Shown here: positions 1 to 8,508 of the stretch, in pieces
How positions within the stretch are numbered: the first letter of the stretch is position 1
How the letters are laid out: each line of letters opens with the position of its first letter
NCBI RefSeq assembly: GCF_014648675.1
Contig: NZ_BMRO01000023.1
Span: forward strand, 13,338 to 77,337
DNA length: 64,000 nt
Reading direction: 5' to 3'
Source: Actinomadura livida
GTDB taxonomy: Bacteria > Actinomycetota > Actinomycetes > Streptosporangiales > Streptosporangiaceae
Program-made: the position numbers and the translations under genes
Notes under the pieces: model-generated
The model's input: only the letters and a program-made list of their open reading frames with translations
Database searches by the model: none
What the model was told of the DNA's origin: nothing

Positions 1-218
1 GTCCCGCCGCGGGCCGCGCGCGTCGGTTCGGCGCGCGGTTCGTCGGCGAGCGGGTCCGCGGCCGTCGGCTCCGTTTGCGCCGCCCGCGCCGTTCTCGCTG
101 GGCCGTCGCTCCTGACCAGGGCGAACGCGCCCAGGCTGAGGACCGCGACCGCGGCACCGGAGATGATCAGAATCGTTCGTAGGCGTGCTCGAAGAAGACG
201 CCTGACAGGGCTACCCAC
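1..218 (-). CDS. N-terminus of a membrane-anchored or secreted protein (partial)
   Basis: A reading frame opens at GTG (218) and stays open to the window edge, giving about 72 residues of a larger protein. An AAAGGA ribosome site lies 7 bases upstream of the GTG. Residues 1-17 are rich in Arg and Leu, and about residues 18-36 form one hydrophobic segment. An Ala/Pro/Thr/Glu-rich linker follows, as in actinobacterial proteins with an N-terminal anchor or uncleaved signal and an extracytoplasmic C-terminus. The functional domain lies outside the window, so no function is assigned. The good ribosome site and absence of stops make it more likely real than the alternative frames here. Confidence 0.6.
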   Translation of the reverse strand, partial: MGSPVRRLLRARLRTILIISGAAVAVLSLGAFALVRSDGPARTARAAQTEPTAADPLADEPRAEPTRAARGG

Positions 219-700
219 AGAGGTGTCCTTTGATCGGGGACAGGTCCCCGGACGCCCGGCGTGTCGTAACGCCGTGCTCGCGGCGCGTTCAGGCGACGTC
301 GACCGTCCCCGAATCCCCCGCCGCCCGCGGGCTCGTGGGCCCGCACGCGCCGATCCCAAGGCGCGTCCGCGTCAGCGCGGTCTGGCGTCCGGCAGGTGCG
401 GCTGGAAAGGCATCTTCTTTTTTTGATCACAGAGACGCCGCACCGAGCGACCGCTTTCGCCGTTGCCGGCCCCCGGCAGATGACCTCTCTGGCGGGCGGG
501 CCGGACGAAAGCGGTCCGTGGATGACCGTACGTTGCGTCTCGCGTTAATCAAGACGCAGAGCCCTGGTTTGTGGGGTTTGTCACCCGACCTTTTGCCCTG
601 CGGAGTTGCTCGGAAGCGGCGCGTAACCGGGCAAGATGATCGTCTTTACCTGCGCGAGAACCGCGATCTCGGACATATAACTAGCACCGCGCGGATAATG
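219..700. other. Intergenic region with no recognised gene
   Basis: About 480 bases lie between the divergent end of the partial membrane gene and the terminator of the next gene. Frames here lack a sensible ribosome site and have poor codon bias. A weak hairpin with GCGTCT/AGACGC arms sits near 534-556, and a short T-run lies at about 416-424. I see no promoter or RNA gene that I can defend. Confidence 0.4.
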
Positions 701-750
701 AAAACGGAGCGTCCCGCAGATGTTACGACATCCGCGAAACGCCCCGTTTT
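701..750 (-). terminator. Long hairpin terminator of the secreted-protein gene
   Basis: A nearly uninterrupted inverted repeat has outer arms AAAACGGAGCG and CGCCCCGTTTT and inner arms GATGT/ACATC around a TACG loop. It lies 15 bases past the stop of the gene ending at 765. In the minus-strand direction it ends in a T-rich tract, as expected of an intrinsic terminator. Confidence 0.75.
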
Positions 751-764
751 GATCAGTGCTGGGA

Positions 765-1463
765 TCAGCCGAGACCGGGCACGGCGGGCAGCTCCACACC
801 GGACGAGTCCAGCAGCGACACCGGGCCGTCCCCCTTGGTCGCGGTGCGCTCGCTCGCCTTCAGCACGCGCACGACCTTGCTGACGCTGTTCCCCGCCTCG
901 TCGAGCTCGCCGCCGGCCCGGTCGACCACGCCGTCGGCCTGGCCGAGCAGGTCCCCCGTCGGGCCGGGCTTGGCGGCCCGCGCGTTCGGCGGGAAGAGGG
1001 TGGTGCCGACCGGCAGCCCGGCCGGGCCGGCCGCGCCGAGCGTGGCCGGGACGTCCGTCAGCAGCAGGCTCACCGGCGACTCGGCCTGGCGGGCCTCGCG
1101 GAGGCCGCCGCCCCCCAGGGTCTGGCCCAGGCCGACGTTCCCGAGGAGTGACGTCAGGCCGCCCAGGTCGCCGGTGGGCACCGCGCCCCCGAGCGGGTCG
1201 GGGTTGGCGCGCAGGCCGGACCCGGCCCCGGTGCTCCCGAGCACGCCGTCGACCCTGTGCGTGGCCTTCTCGGCGGTCTGCCCGGCGGTCCGGGTCACGG
1301 ACTCCGGGAGCGCCCGGGTGACCGGCGCGGCCTCCGCGTAGCCCTCGTAGAGGAGCTCGGTGGACGGGCCGGGCGCGGCGTGCGCGGGCGCGGCCGCGAC
1401 GGCGAGCGCGGCGGCCGGCACGAGGACGGAGACGCTCAGCAGGCTCTTGACGGATCGGTACAT
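765..1463 (-). CDS. Secreted protein of unknown function with Sec signal peptide
   Basis: The 232-residue product starts with a classic Sec signal: basic Arg/Lys at the N-terminus, a hydrophobic stretch of about 18 residues rich in Val/Ala/Leu, and an AHA-A cleavage site near residue 29. ATG 1463 is chosen over an upstream in-frame start because a GGGGGGAAGC ribosome site precedes it and the signal begins there. The mature part is rich in Gly/Leu/Pro and low in complexity. It resembles actinomycete cell-envelope 'ATP-binding' or chaplin-like hypothetical proteins only in composition, and I recognise no catalytic motif. The gene is monocistronic, with a strong terminator at 701-750. Confidence 0.8.
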   Translation of the reverse strand: MYRSVKSLLSVSVLVPAAALAVAAAPAHAAPGPSTELLYEGYAEAAPVTRALPESVTRTAGQTAEKATHRVDGVLGSTGAGSGLRANPDPLGGAVPTGDLGGLTSLLGNVGLGQTLGGGGLREARQAESPVSLLLTDVPATLGAAGPAGLPVGTTLFPPNARAAKPGPTGDLLGQADGVVDRAGGELDEAGNSVSKVVRVLKASERTATKGDGPVSLLDSSGVELPAVPGLG

Positions 1464-1704
1464 GCTTCCCCCCGGGAGTTCTTCGGATTTGACCCTGCAC
1501 GTGTGATGTGGCACGTGATGTGCGCCCCGCGGTCGGCAGTTTCCGGCGCACCGTCGACCGGCGACGCTAGTACAGCCCGGAGACGCGCACGGCCATTTGG
1601 AGAAGCAATTGGTAAACCCCATATAGATCTACGGATTCGTTCACCGGAAAACCCGGGGCCGCCAAATGGCGACAAGGTCCGACAAACAATCCGGGCATAC
1701 GAAA

Positions 1705-1730
1705 CGGGGACGCCCCGCAGGGCGTCCCCG
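1705..1730 (-). terminator. Perfect 11-bp hairpin terminator after the ferritin-like gene
   Basis: CGGGGACGCCC and GGGCGTCCCCG pair perfectly around a CGCA loop, 17 bases beyond the stop at 1747. There is no T-run, which is common in high-GC actinomycetes. Confidence 0.75.
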
Positions 1731-1746
1731 TCCGGTACGTGCCCGG

Positions 1747-2856
1747 CTACTCGGCGGTGCCGCCGAGCGCGATGGCCTCGTCGACCTCGTCCTTGCGCGC
1801 GGCGAGTTCGGCCGCGTAGCGCTCCTCGTCGACCTTCTCGGCGATCTCCTCGTCCTGCTTCATGAGCGCCTCGAGGTCGGCCTTGGCATTGTCGAGGACG
1901 CCCATGTCGGCGTAGGCGGCCTGCACCTTGTCGCCCCACAGCCCGACGTCCCGGACGCACGGCACGATGCGGCTGAACAGCAGCGACTGGTAGAGCGTGT
2001 ACATATCCGAGTTGTCGACGTATTCCATGCACTTGTCGACCGGCATGTCGAGCTGCTCGAAGATCTCGCGGCCCTTGAAGCGGTCCCGCATCAGGTAGCA
2101 GCCCTCGACGACGAACTCCTCGCGCTCGGCCCGCTCCTTGTCGGTGAGCTCGGCGTAGTAGTCCTTGAGCGCGAGCCGGCCGAACGCCACGTGCCGCGCC
2201 TCGTCCTGCATGACGTAGGCCAGGAGCTGCTTGACCAGCGGGTTCGTCGACATGTCGCGGTAGAGGCCGAACGCCGCGAGCGCGAGCCCCTCGATCAGGA
2301 CCTGCATCCCGAGGTAGGGCAGGTCCCACCGGCTGTCCTCCAGCGACTCGGCGAGCAGCTTCGCCAGGTCCTGGTTGACCGGGTAGTACATGCCGATCTT
2401 CTCGTGCACGAACTTGGTGTACAGCTCGACGTGCCGCGCCTCGTCCATCGTCTGGGTGGCGGCGTAGAACTTGGAGTCGAGGTCCGGCACGGTCTGCACG
2501 ATCCTCGCCGACACGTTGAGCGCGCCCTGCTCACCGTGCAGGAACTGGCTGAACAGCCACGATCCCTGGTGCCGCCCGAACTCGTCGCGCTCCTTCTGCG
2601 ACATCTTCTCCCAGATGTCGGAGCCGAAGAGCGGGTTGAAGTTCTCCGGCAGGCCGGCGATGTTGACCGGATCGACCTCGAGATCCCAGTCGATGCGCTT
2701 CTGCGCGTCCCACTGCTTGTCCTTGCCCTTCTGGTACAGGTTCAGCAGCCGGTCGCGGCCCTCGTCGTATTCCCAGGTGAAGCGGGTGTCACCGGCCATG
2801 GGGACGTTCCACGTCTCCGTCGGCACCGGCGTGGAGTAGAGGTCGTAGGAACTCAC
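1747..2856 (-). CDS. Ferritin-like diiron protein (R2/AurF-like oxygenase family)
   Basis: The 369-residue protein shows a complete carboxylate-bridged diiron ligand set: Glu109, Glu139-x2-His142 (DEARH), Glu189 and Glu219-x2-His222 (a second DEARH). This is the pattern of ribonucleotide-reductase R2-like oxidases and AurF-type N-oxygenases. A redox or oxygenase role is therefore likely, but the substrate is unknown. GTG 2856 is chosen because GAGGAGG lies 7 bases upstream and the N-terminus then matches the compact family start. A perfect inverted repeat at 2917-2947 lies 61 bases upstream and is a likely operator. The neighbouring TetR gene (3699-4322) on the same strand is a candidate regulator. 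A true RNR R2 is less likely, since no NrdA is nearby. Confidence 0.85.
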   Translation of the reverse strand: MSSYDLYSTPVPTETWNVPMAGDTRFTWEYDEGRDRLLNLYQKGKDKQWDAQKRIDWDLEVDPVNIAGLPENFNPLFGSDIWEKMSQKERDEFGRHQGSWLFSQFLHGEQGALNVSARIVQTVPDLDSKFYAATQTMDEARHVELYTKFVHEKIGMYYPVNQDLAKLLAESLEDSRWDLPYLGMQVLIEGLALAAFGLYRDMSTNPLVKQLLAYVMQDEARHVAFGRLALKDYYAELTDKERAEREEFVVEGCYLMRDRFKGREIFEQLDMPVDKCMEYVDNSDMYTLYQSLLFSRIVPCVRDVGLWGDKVQAAYADMGVLDNAKADLEALMKQDEEIAEKVDEERYAAELAARKDEVDEAIALGGTAE

Positions 2857-2916
2857 GGGGGATCCTCCTCGGGGGGATGACGCCGCGCGATCGCGACGCG
2901 GGTGTGCTCCGCCCAC

Positions 2917-2947
2917 GGCTTTACATACCTTCGTAACATGTAAAGCC
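2917..2947. promoter_or_regulatory. Perfect 10-bp inverted repeat, probable TetR-type operator
   Basis: Arms GGCTTTACAT and ATGTAAAGCC pair perfectly with an 11-base centre, 61 bases upstream of the ferritin-like gene. The arms are AT-rich against a very GC-rich background, as expected of a repressor site. The TetR gene 0.75 kb upstream is the obvious candidate ligand, but this is inference. Confidence 0.55.
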
Positions 2948-3043
2948 CGCGGAAACCAGACCCGGCGGGAGCCCCGCGCCCTCAGCCGGCCCCCCGGCCG
3001 CCTCTTTCAGTCGCCTGCGACCCCGCCTCCCGGCGCGCTCGGC

Positions 3044-3682
3044 TCAGCGGGATTGGAGGGCGTCCAGGCCGACGGCCTGGGCTATCACCAGGCGGCGGTC
3101 CAGGCGCGGGTCGTGGATCTCGACGACGTAGCGGTCGCGGATGCCGAACTTCTTGTCGACGGAGAAGACGAGCTGGTCGCCGGCGTGGAAGTCGAAGTGG
3201 TACGGCCACGCGAACGGGAGCGCTTCCACCCAGGGGATGAACTGCCAGACGCGCCGCAGGACGGCGAGGGCCTTGTTGCGCTCGCTGCCCGTCGTCACGC
3301 CGAGGCCGGGCTGTTCGAGGTGCCACGTGGAGGCGAGGAGCGACTTCTTGAAGTCCTTGCGGAAGACTCCGATCGCCCGCCCGTCGGCGTCCGTGATGTC
3401 GTACGCGGAGGCGAGGTCGATGCGCTTGCGGGCCTTGAAGCCGAGGATCGGCCGGGACTTCGTGTCGTCCGTGTAGAGCGTGACCTGCTCCTTGAACGCC
3501 ATGCGCTTCTGCTGGGCGAAGGCGAGCAGCTCGCCCTCCTTGCCGCCCGGCGCCTCGGCGTGCACTTCGTACTGGTTCACCATCAGGCGTATCCGCTGCC
3601 TGATCAGCAGCCTGCTGTGCGCCTGGAGCCCTTGTACGTCCAGCGGACTCACCCGTTCCTGAGCCTTTGCGAGATCTGTCAC
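3044..3682 (-). CDS. LURP-one-related (tubby/scramblase-like) protein
   Basis: The 212-residue protein has the features of the LURP-one-related/phospholipid-scramblase-like barrel: a QRIRLMVNQYEV opening, an FKARKRIDLASAY strand, a 'DADGRAIGVFRKDF' turn and a C-terminal DKKFGIRDRYVVEI strand. The function of bacterial members is unknown, although the fold suggests lipid or membrane association. GTG 3682 is used. Its start lies only 16 bases past the stop of the TetR gene, so the two are almost certainly co-transcribed. No signal peptide or clear transmembrane segment is present. Confidence 0.8.
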   Translation of the reverse strand: MTDLAKAQERVSPLDVQGLQAHSRLLIRQRIRLMVNQYEVHAEAPGGKEGELLAFAQQKRMAFKEQVTLYTDDTKSRPILGFKARKRIDLASAYDITDADGRAIGVFRKDFKKSLLASTWHLEQPGLGVTTGSERNKALAVLRRVWQFIPWVEALPFAWPYHFDFHAGDQLVFSVDKKFGIRDRYVVEIHDPRLDRRLVIAQAVGLDALQSR

Positions 3683-3698
3683 GGATGAGTGTGACAGG

Positions 3699-4322
3699 TC
3701 AGGAATCTTCGATGTGCGAGGCGAGGTAGCTGTGGATGAGCCGCTCCGCCTCGGCGACGATCACCGGGTCGCCGGCCGGGTCGCTGCGGAACGCCATCTT
3801 CAGGACGGCGTCGCCGGCCTCCACCGAGATGGCGAGGGCGGTGGCCAGGCCGGGGGTGTCCCGCAGGTCGAAGGTCTCGACGATCATCTGGCGGAGCGTC
3901 TCGGCGACGACCGCGTTGTTGTCGGCGTCGGAGTCGAGCAGGTTGACGTCCGCGACGTCGCCGAACCGCAGGATGCGGAAGCCGGGCACGGTCCGGTGCA
4001 TCTCGACGAAGATCTCGATGATCGCGCCGACCGTGTCGGACCATTCGGCGAAGTCGCCCTCGGCCAGCCGCGCCGAGACCCGCTCCCCGAAGACCTCCAG
4101 GTTGCGCAGGGCCAGGGCCTGCGCGACCGCGCGCTTGTCGGGGAAGAACTGGTACACCGAGCCGATCGCCACGTCGGCGCGCTGGGCGATGCGCGTCGTG
4201 GTGAGGCCGTCGTAGCCGTCCTCGTCGAGGATGTCCGCGCAGGCGTCGAGCATCCGCTGGACGCGTTCGGCACTGCGGCGCTGGGCTGGACGACGGCGGA
4301 GCGGAGTCCGGATCTCGGTCAC
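3699..4322 (-). CDS. TetR/AcrR family transcriptional regulator
   Basis: The 207-residue protein has the standard N-terminal TetR helix-turn-helix at about residues 40-62 (TTTRIAQRADVAIGSVYQFF) followed by an all-helical ligand-binding domain. GTG 4322 is preferred over far-upstream in-frame starts because GGTGG precedes it and the length fits the family. It is the first gene of a TetR/LURP-one operon. It may autoregulate in the 150-bp divergent region shared with the glycosidase, and it may also control the ferritin-like gene downstream through the palindrome at 2917-2947. Confidence 0.9.
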   Translation of the reverse strand: MTEIRTPLRRRPAQRRSAERVQRMLDACADILDEDGYDGLTTTRIAQRADVAIGSVYQFFPDKRAVAQALALRNLEVFGERVSARLAEGDFAEWSDTVGAIIEIFVEMHRTVPGFRILRFGDVADVNLLDSDADNNAVVAETLRQMIVETFDLRDTPGLATALAISVEAGDAVLKMAFRSDPAGDPVIVAEAERLIHSYLASHIEDS

Positions 4323-4475
4323 CCCACCATTGTCACCCCAACGCGGCGGACCTCGGCATCCGCGGGCCGGCGGTCGCCCCCCGGGGTCAGGTGAGTCTTC
4401 CGCGCACACCGCCCGAACCCCTAATATCCGAAGGCTATTCGCGTTTTCGCGCGGGTCATGTCGAGGAGGGGCGCG

Positions 4476-5792
4476 ATGGGGCTGCCGGAAGGGTTCCGCT
4501 GGGGTGTCGCCACCGCCGCGTACCAGGTCGAGGGCGCGGTGGACGAGGACGGGCGCGGCCCGTCCACCTGGGACACGTTCTCCCGCACGCCGGGACGCGT
4601 CCGCGACGGCCACACCGGCGACGTCGCCTGTGACCACTATCACCGGTGGCCCGCGGACGTCGCGCTCATGAGGGACCTCGGCGTCGGCTCCTACCGGTTC
4701 TCGATCGCGTGGCCGCGCGTCCAACCGGCCGGGATCGGCCCCGTCAACACGAAGGGGCTCGACTTCTACGACCGGCTGGTGGACGGCCTCCTCGCCGCCG
4801 GCATCTCCCCCGCCGCGACGCTCTACCACTGGGACCTCCCACAACCGCTCGAAGACGCGGGCGGCTGGATGGAACGTGACACCGCCTACCGGTTCGCCGA
4901 ATTCTCCTACCTCGCCGCCGAGCGGCTCGCCGACCGCGTCGACATGTGGATAACCCTCAACGAGCCGGTGGTCGTCATGGCCTACGGCTACGCGTTCGGC
5001 GTCTACGCCCCCGGCCGGGCGCTCATGCTCGACGCGCTCCCCACCGCGCACCACCAGCTCCTCGCCCACGGCCTGGCCGTCCACGCCCTGCGCAGCAGGA
5101 ACGCCCGCAACGTCGGCCTGACGAACCACTACTCCCCGGCATGGGCGGCGACCCCCGAGGACCAGCCCGCCGCGGACGCCTTCGACGCGTTCATGAACCG
5201 GCTGTTCACCGAGCCCGTCCTGACCGGCCGCTACCCCGATCTCATGGACGGGGCGCCGTTCGTCCGCCCCGAGGACCTCGCCGTCATCGCCGCCCCCCTC
5301 GACTTCCTGGGCGTGAACTACTACCAGCCGACCCGGCTGGCGACCCCGTCCGAAGGGCCGCTCCCCTTCGACATCCTGGACATCACCGAGTACCCGACGA
5401 CCGGGATGGGCTGGCCGATCGTCCCCGACGCGTTCCTGTCACTGCTGCGTACGCTCGACTCCAGGTACGACCTGCCGCCGCTCTACATCACCGAGAACGG
5501 CTGCTCGTTCCCGGACGAGATCGGCCCGGACGGCACCGTGGACGACTCCGCCCGCATCGACTTCCTGGACGCCCACATCAAGGCCATGCGGACCGCCATC
5601 GACGAGGGCATCGACATCCGCGGCTACTACGCGTGGTCCCTCCTGGACAACTTCGAATGGTCGGAGGGCTACCACCCGCGGTTCGGCCTCGTCCACGTGG
5701 ACTACGCGACCCAGAAGCGCACGCCGAAGAAGTCCTTCACCTGGTACCGCGACCTCATCGCGTCCTCCCGCGAGCCCGCCGGATCGCGCTGA
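4476..5792 (+). CDS. Glycoside hydrolase family 1 beta-glucosidase
   Basis: The 438-residue protein is a full-length GH1 enzyme that hydrolyses beta-glycosides with retention. The acid/base Glu163 lies in TLNEP and the nucleophile Glu340 in ITENG. The N-terminal FRWGVATAAYQVEGA signature and the late 'YAWSLLDNFEW' substrate-binding segment are present. ATG 4476 is chosen because GAGGAGGGG lies directly upstream, and an ATG 18 bases earlier lacks this. There is no signal peptide, so it is probably cytosolic and acts on imported oligosaccharides. It is divergent from the TetR gene and has no sugar transporter beside it. Confidence 0.93.
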   Translation: MGLPEGFRWGVATAAYQVEGAVDEDGRGPSTWDTFSRTPGRVRDGHTGDVACDHYHRWPADVALMRDLGVGSYRFSIAWPRVQPAGIGPVNTKGLDFYDRLVDGLLAAGISPAATLYHWDLPQPLEDAGGWMERDTAYRFAEFSYLAAERLADRVDMWITLNEPVVVMAYGYAFGVYAPGRALMLDALPTAHHQLLAHGLAVHALRSRNARNVGLTNHYSPAWAATPEDQPAADAFDAFMNRLFTEPVLTGRYPDLMDGAPFVRPEDLAVIAAPLDFLGVNYYQPTRLATPSEGPLPFDILDITEYPTTGMGWPIVPDAFLSLLRTLDSRYDLPPLYITENGCSFPDEIGPDGTVDDSARIDFLDAHIKAMRTAIDEGIDIRGYYAWSLLDNFEWSEGYHPRFGLVHVDYATQKRTPKKSFTWYRDLIASSREPAGSR

Positions 5793-5859
5793 ACCCGCGG
5801 GCGCGGCGCGGGCGATCATGGATAGCCTGCTCACGCCGCTTCCGCGTTGGAGGTAACGA

Positions 5860-7581
5860 ATGCCCGGCACCCGCCCGCTGCGCCCGAACGACCCCCGGGA
5901 GGTCGGCGGTTTCCGGCTGACCGCCCGGATCGGGGCGGGCGCGCAGGGCAGCGTCTTCCTCGGGGAGTCCGGCACCGGGCAGCGGGTCGCGGTGAAGCTC
6001 CTGCACGCGGACTTCCGGAGCGACGCCCGCGCCCGCACCGCGTTCGAGCGGGAGCTGGTCGCGGCACGGAGCGTCGCCCCGTTCTGCACCGCGCCCATCC
6101 TCGCGGCCGACGCCGACGCCGAGCCGCCGTACATCGTGAGCGAGTACATCGAGGGACCGTCGCTGCGGGAGCTGGTCACCGGGCGCGGCGCGGTCGGCGG
6201 CGCCGAGCTGACCGGGCTCGCCATCGGCACCGCGACCGCGCTCGCGGCGATCCACGAGGCGGGCGTCGTCCACCGCGACTTCAAGCCCGCCAACGTGCTG
6301 CTCGGCGCGGACGGCCCGCGGGTCATCGACTTCGGCATCGCCCGCTCGCTGGACGCCACGTCCGCCACCATGACCGGCGCCGTGGGCACCCCGGCCTTCA
6401 TGGCGCCGGAGCAGGTGGCGGGATCCGCGGGCGGCGCGCCCCTGGACATGTTCGCGTGGGGCTGCACCATGGCGTTCGCGGCGAACGGGACGCCGCCGTT
6501 CGGCGGCGACTCCGTCCCGGCGATCATGCAGCGGATCCTGCACGGCGAGCCCGACCTGGGCGCGCTGGCCGGCGACCTGCGCGACCTCGTCGCGTCCTGC
6601 CTGGCGAAGGAGCCGGCGAGCCGTCCCACCGCGATCCAGGTGCTGCAGCGGCTGCTCGGCACCGGTTCCGACGCGGACCTCCTGGCGGAGGGCACCTCCG
6701 CCGCCTCCTCGGCCCTGCCCGCGGGCGCGCCGCCCGCGCGGGAACCGGCCGGCGAGCCGGGCACCTGGCCGGGGGCCGCGGCCACCGCGCCTCCGTTCCC
6801 GCACGCGCCCCCTGCCGCGGCGTTCCCGCCCCCCGTACCGGCTCCGGCCGGGCATCCGTACCCGGCTGCTCCGCGGCGGGGCAACCGGCCGCTGGTGATC
6901 ACCGCCGTGGCCGCGTCCTTCGTGCTGCTGGCCGCCGTCGGGGTCGCCGCAGCGGCGGTCTACTGGCGACTGAGCGGAACCGCCGAAGGCGGACGACCGG
7001 TGACTCAGGTGACTCCCACGGCCGCCGCCGCCCAGGGCTGCACCTATACGCCCGCCAGCGGCGACATCAAGGACGTCGGAACGCCCCCGTCCGAAGCCTC
7101 GCGGCTTCCGTCCACCGCCACGATTCGGACCAGCCTCGGCGCGGTCGAAGTGGAGTTGGACGCCGCGAAGGCCCCGTGCGCGGTGAACTCCCTCGCCTTC
7201 CTCGCGAGCAAGAACTTCTACGACGACACCGAGTGCCACCGGCTCACGACGAACCCGACGCTGAAGGTCCTGCAGTGCGGCGACCCCTCGGGCAGCGGGA
7301 CCGGCGGCCCCGGCTACCAGTTCGCCAACGAGAACACGACCGGCGCCCGCTACTCCCGGGGCGTCGTGGCGATGGCCAACGCGGGGCCGGGCACCAACGG
7401 CAGCCAGTTCTTCATCCTCTACGAGGACGCTCCGAACCTGCCCGCGAGCTACCCGGTCATCGGCCGCGTCACCGGCGGCATGGACGTCGTGGACAAGGTC
7501 GCCGAGGCGGGCTTGAGCAGCGGCGCCGACGACGGCGAACCGAAGCAGCCGATCACCATCACCGACCTCCGCACGAGCTAG
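5860..7581 (+). CDS. Ser/Thr protein kinase fused to an extracytoplasmic cyclophilin (PPIase) domain
   Basis: The 573-residue protein has an N-terminal PknB-type kinase (about residues 17-265) with catalytic Lys46, HRD Asp140, DFG 157-159 and an APE motif near 182-184. A Pro/Ala-rich linker (about 285-340), one transmembrane helix (about 344-367) and a C-terminal cyclophilin-type peptidyl-prolyl isomerase domain (about 420-573, with NGSQFFI and FHR-equivalent features) follow. The kinase should be cytosolic and the PPIase outside the membrane. In PknB-like kinases that outside position is held by PASTA or other sensor domains, so the PPIase may be a sensor, an effector or both. GGAGGT lies 7 bases before ATG 5860. 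A second kinase at 30.7-32.3 kb has a closely similar catalytic domain. Confidence 0.9.
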   Translation: MPGTRPLRPNDPREVGGFRLTARIGAGAQGSVFLGESGTGQRVAVKLLHADFRSDARARTAFERELVAARSVAPFCTAPILAADADAEPPYIVSEYIEGPSLRELVTGRGAVGGAELTGLAIGTATALAAIHEAGVVHRDFKPANVLLGADGPRVIDFGIARSLDATSATMTGAVGTPAFMAPEQVAGSAGGAPLDMFAWGCTMAFAANGTPPFGGDSVPAIMQRILHGEPDLGALAGDLRDLVASCLAKEPASRPTAIQVLQRLLGTGSDADLLAEGTSAASSALPAGAPPAREPAGEPGTWPGAAATAPPFPHAPPAAAFPPPVPAPAGHPYPAAPRRGNRPLVITAVAASFVLLAAVGVAAAAVYWRLSGTAEGGRPVTQVTPTAAAAQGCTYTPASGDIKDVGTPPSEASRLPSTATIRTSLGAVEVELDAAKAPCAVNSLAFLASKNFYDDTECHRLTTNPTLKVLQCGDPSGSGTGGPGYQFANENTTGARYSRGVVAMANAGPGTNGSQFFILYEDAPNLPASYPVIGRVTGGMDVVDKVAEAGLSSGADDGEPKQPITITDLRTS

Positions 7582-7592
7582 CACGCCGCTAG

Positions 7593-8138
7593 TCAGCGAA
7601 CCGGCGCCGCCGCGTCAGTCAGGGAGGGGGCCGGGCGTGCGGTGCGGCGGCGGTAGTAGTGGAAGGTCACGACCGCCAGCAGCGGCCCCCAGGCGAGGCA
7701 GGGCGCGTATGCGGCGGTCATCACGGTCTCCGCGAACCCGTCCGGGCTCCCGGGCAGCGCCATGGCCTCGTCCCAGACGAACGCCGTGTCCACGCTGAGG
7801 TAGGTGACCGCGGCGGCGCCGAGCGACGCCGCCCCGACGGCGAACGAGACGGGCACCCGGCGCCCCGCGATCAGCGGGAACCAGCGCGGGAAGACCTCGC
7901 CCCAGGGGCGCACCAGCCCGATCGCGAGCAGCGCGAACAGCTCGGCGAGGATGCTCAGGGAGAAGACGTAGGGCGTCCCGATCGGGTGCGGGAAGTCGGT
8001 GAGCTCGCTTCCGTTCCCGAAGCCCATCGGCCCGCCGAGGCCGAGCGCGATCCGCCATATTCCGGACGGCAGCACGGTGAACGGGATGATGTGGGCGACG
8101 ACGTCGGCCCATCGGGGAACCGGGCGGGCGGTGGTCAT
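7593..8138 (-). CDS. Four-helix integral membrane protein, function unknown
   Basis: The 181-residue protein has about four hydrophobic segments (near residues 11-30, 57-78, 98-120 and 145-168) and an Arg-rich C-terminus. It begins at ATG 8138 behind GAGGAGG. Its 3' end lies 12 bases from the converging kinase gene. I do not recognise a named family. Similar small hydrophobic proteins are common in actinomycetes and often lack assigned roles. Confidence 0.75.
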   Translation of the reverse strand: MTTARPVPRWADVVAHIIPFTVLPSGIWRIALGLGGPMGFGNGSELTDFPHPIGTPYVFSLSILAELFALLAIGLVRPWGEVFPRWFPLIAGRRVPVSFAVGAASLGAAAVTYLSVDTAFVWDEAMALPGSPDGFAETVMTAAYAPCLAWGPLLAVVTFHYYRRRTARPAPSLTDAAAPVR

Positions 8139-8303
8139 GGCGTCCTCCTCAGTGTGAACGCCTTCATGCTCCGCGGCGCGCCCCGGGTCGAGCCTCCCTC
8201 CCCGGAGCGGCACCGCTCCCCCGCGGGAGTGAATCGCGGGGACTAACCCCGCTTTGCCGCGCGTTGACCAGGGTGACGACCACGCAACCGGGGAGGAGAC
8301 CCG

Positions 8304-8498
8304 ATGGCCTTGAAGCGCCCGTCCTTCCTGCCGTCTCTGGAGCAGCTCGAGCGGCAGGCCCAGGAGCGGTCGTCCCACCGCAGCCGTCCCGGGTCCATGT
8401 TCGACCACCCGACGGCCAAGGCCGTGTTCATCGCCGTCCTGGTGGTGACCGTCCTCGCGCACCTCATCGGCGGCATCGTCTTCCTGGTCCTCGACTAG
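8304..8498 (+). CDS. Small single-pass membrane protein (64 aa)
   Basis: The frame begins at ATG behind GGGGAGGAG. It encodes a charged, helical N-terminal half rich in Gln/Arg/Ser, then one transmembrane helix at about residues 40-62. The codon bias and strong ribosome site support a real gene. The function is unknown. It lies divergent to the membrane protein at 7593-8138 and converges with the ROK gene at a gap of 10 bases. Confidence 0.7.
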   Translation: MALKRPSFLPSLEQLERQAQERSSHRSRPGSMFDHPTAKAVFIAVLVVTVLAHLIGGIVFLVLD

Positions 8499-8508
8499 CG
8501 CGCCGAGC

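Noticed and set aside
581..799. 72-residue minus-strand frame
   Set aside because: It spans the long terminator hairpin and has no ribosome site.
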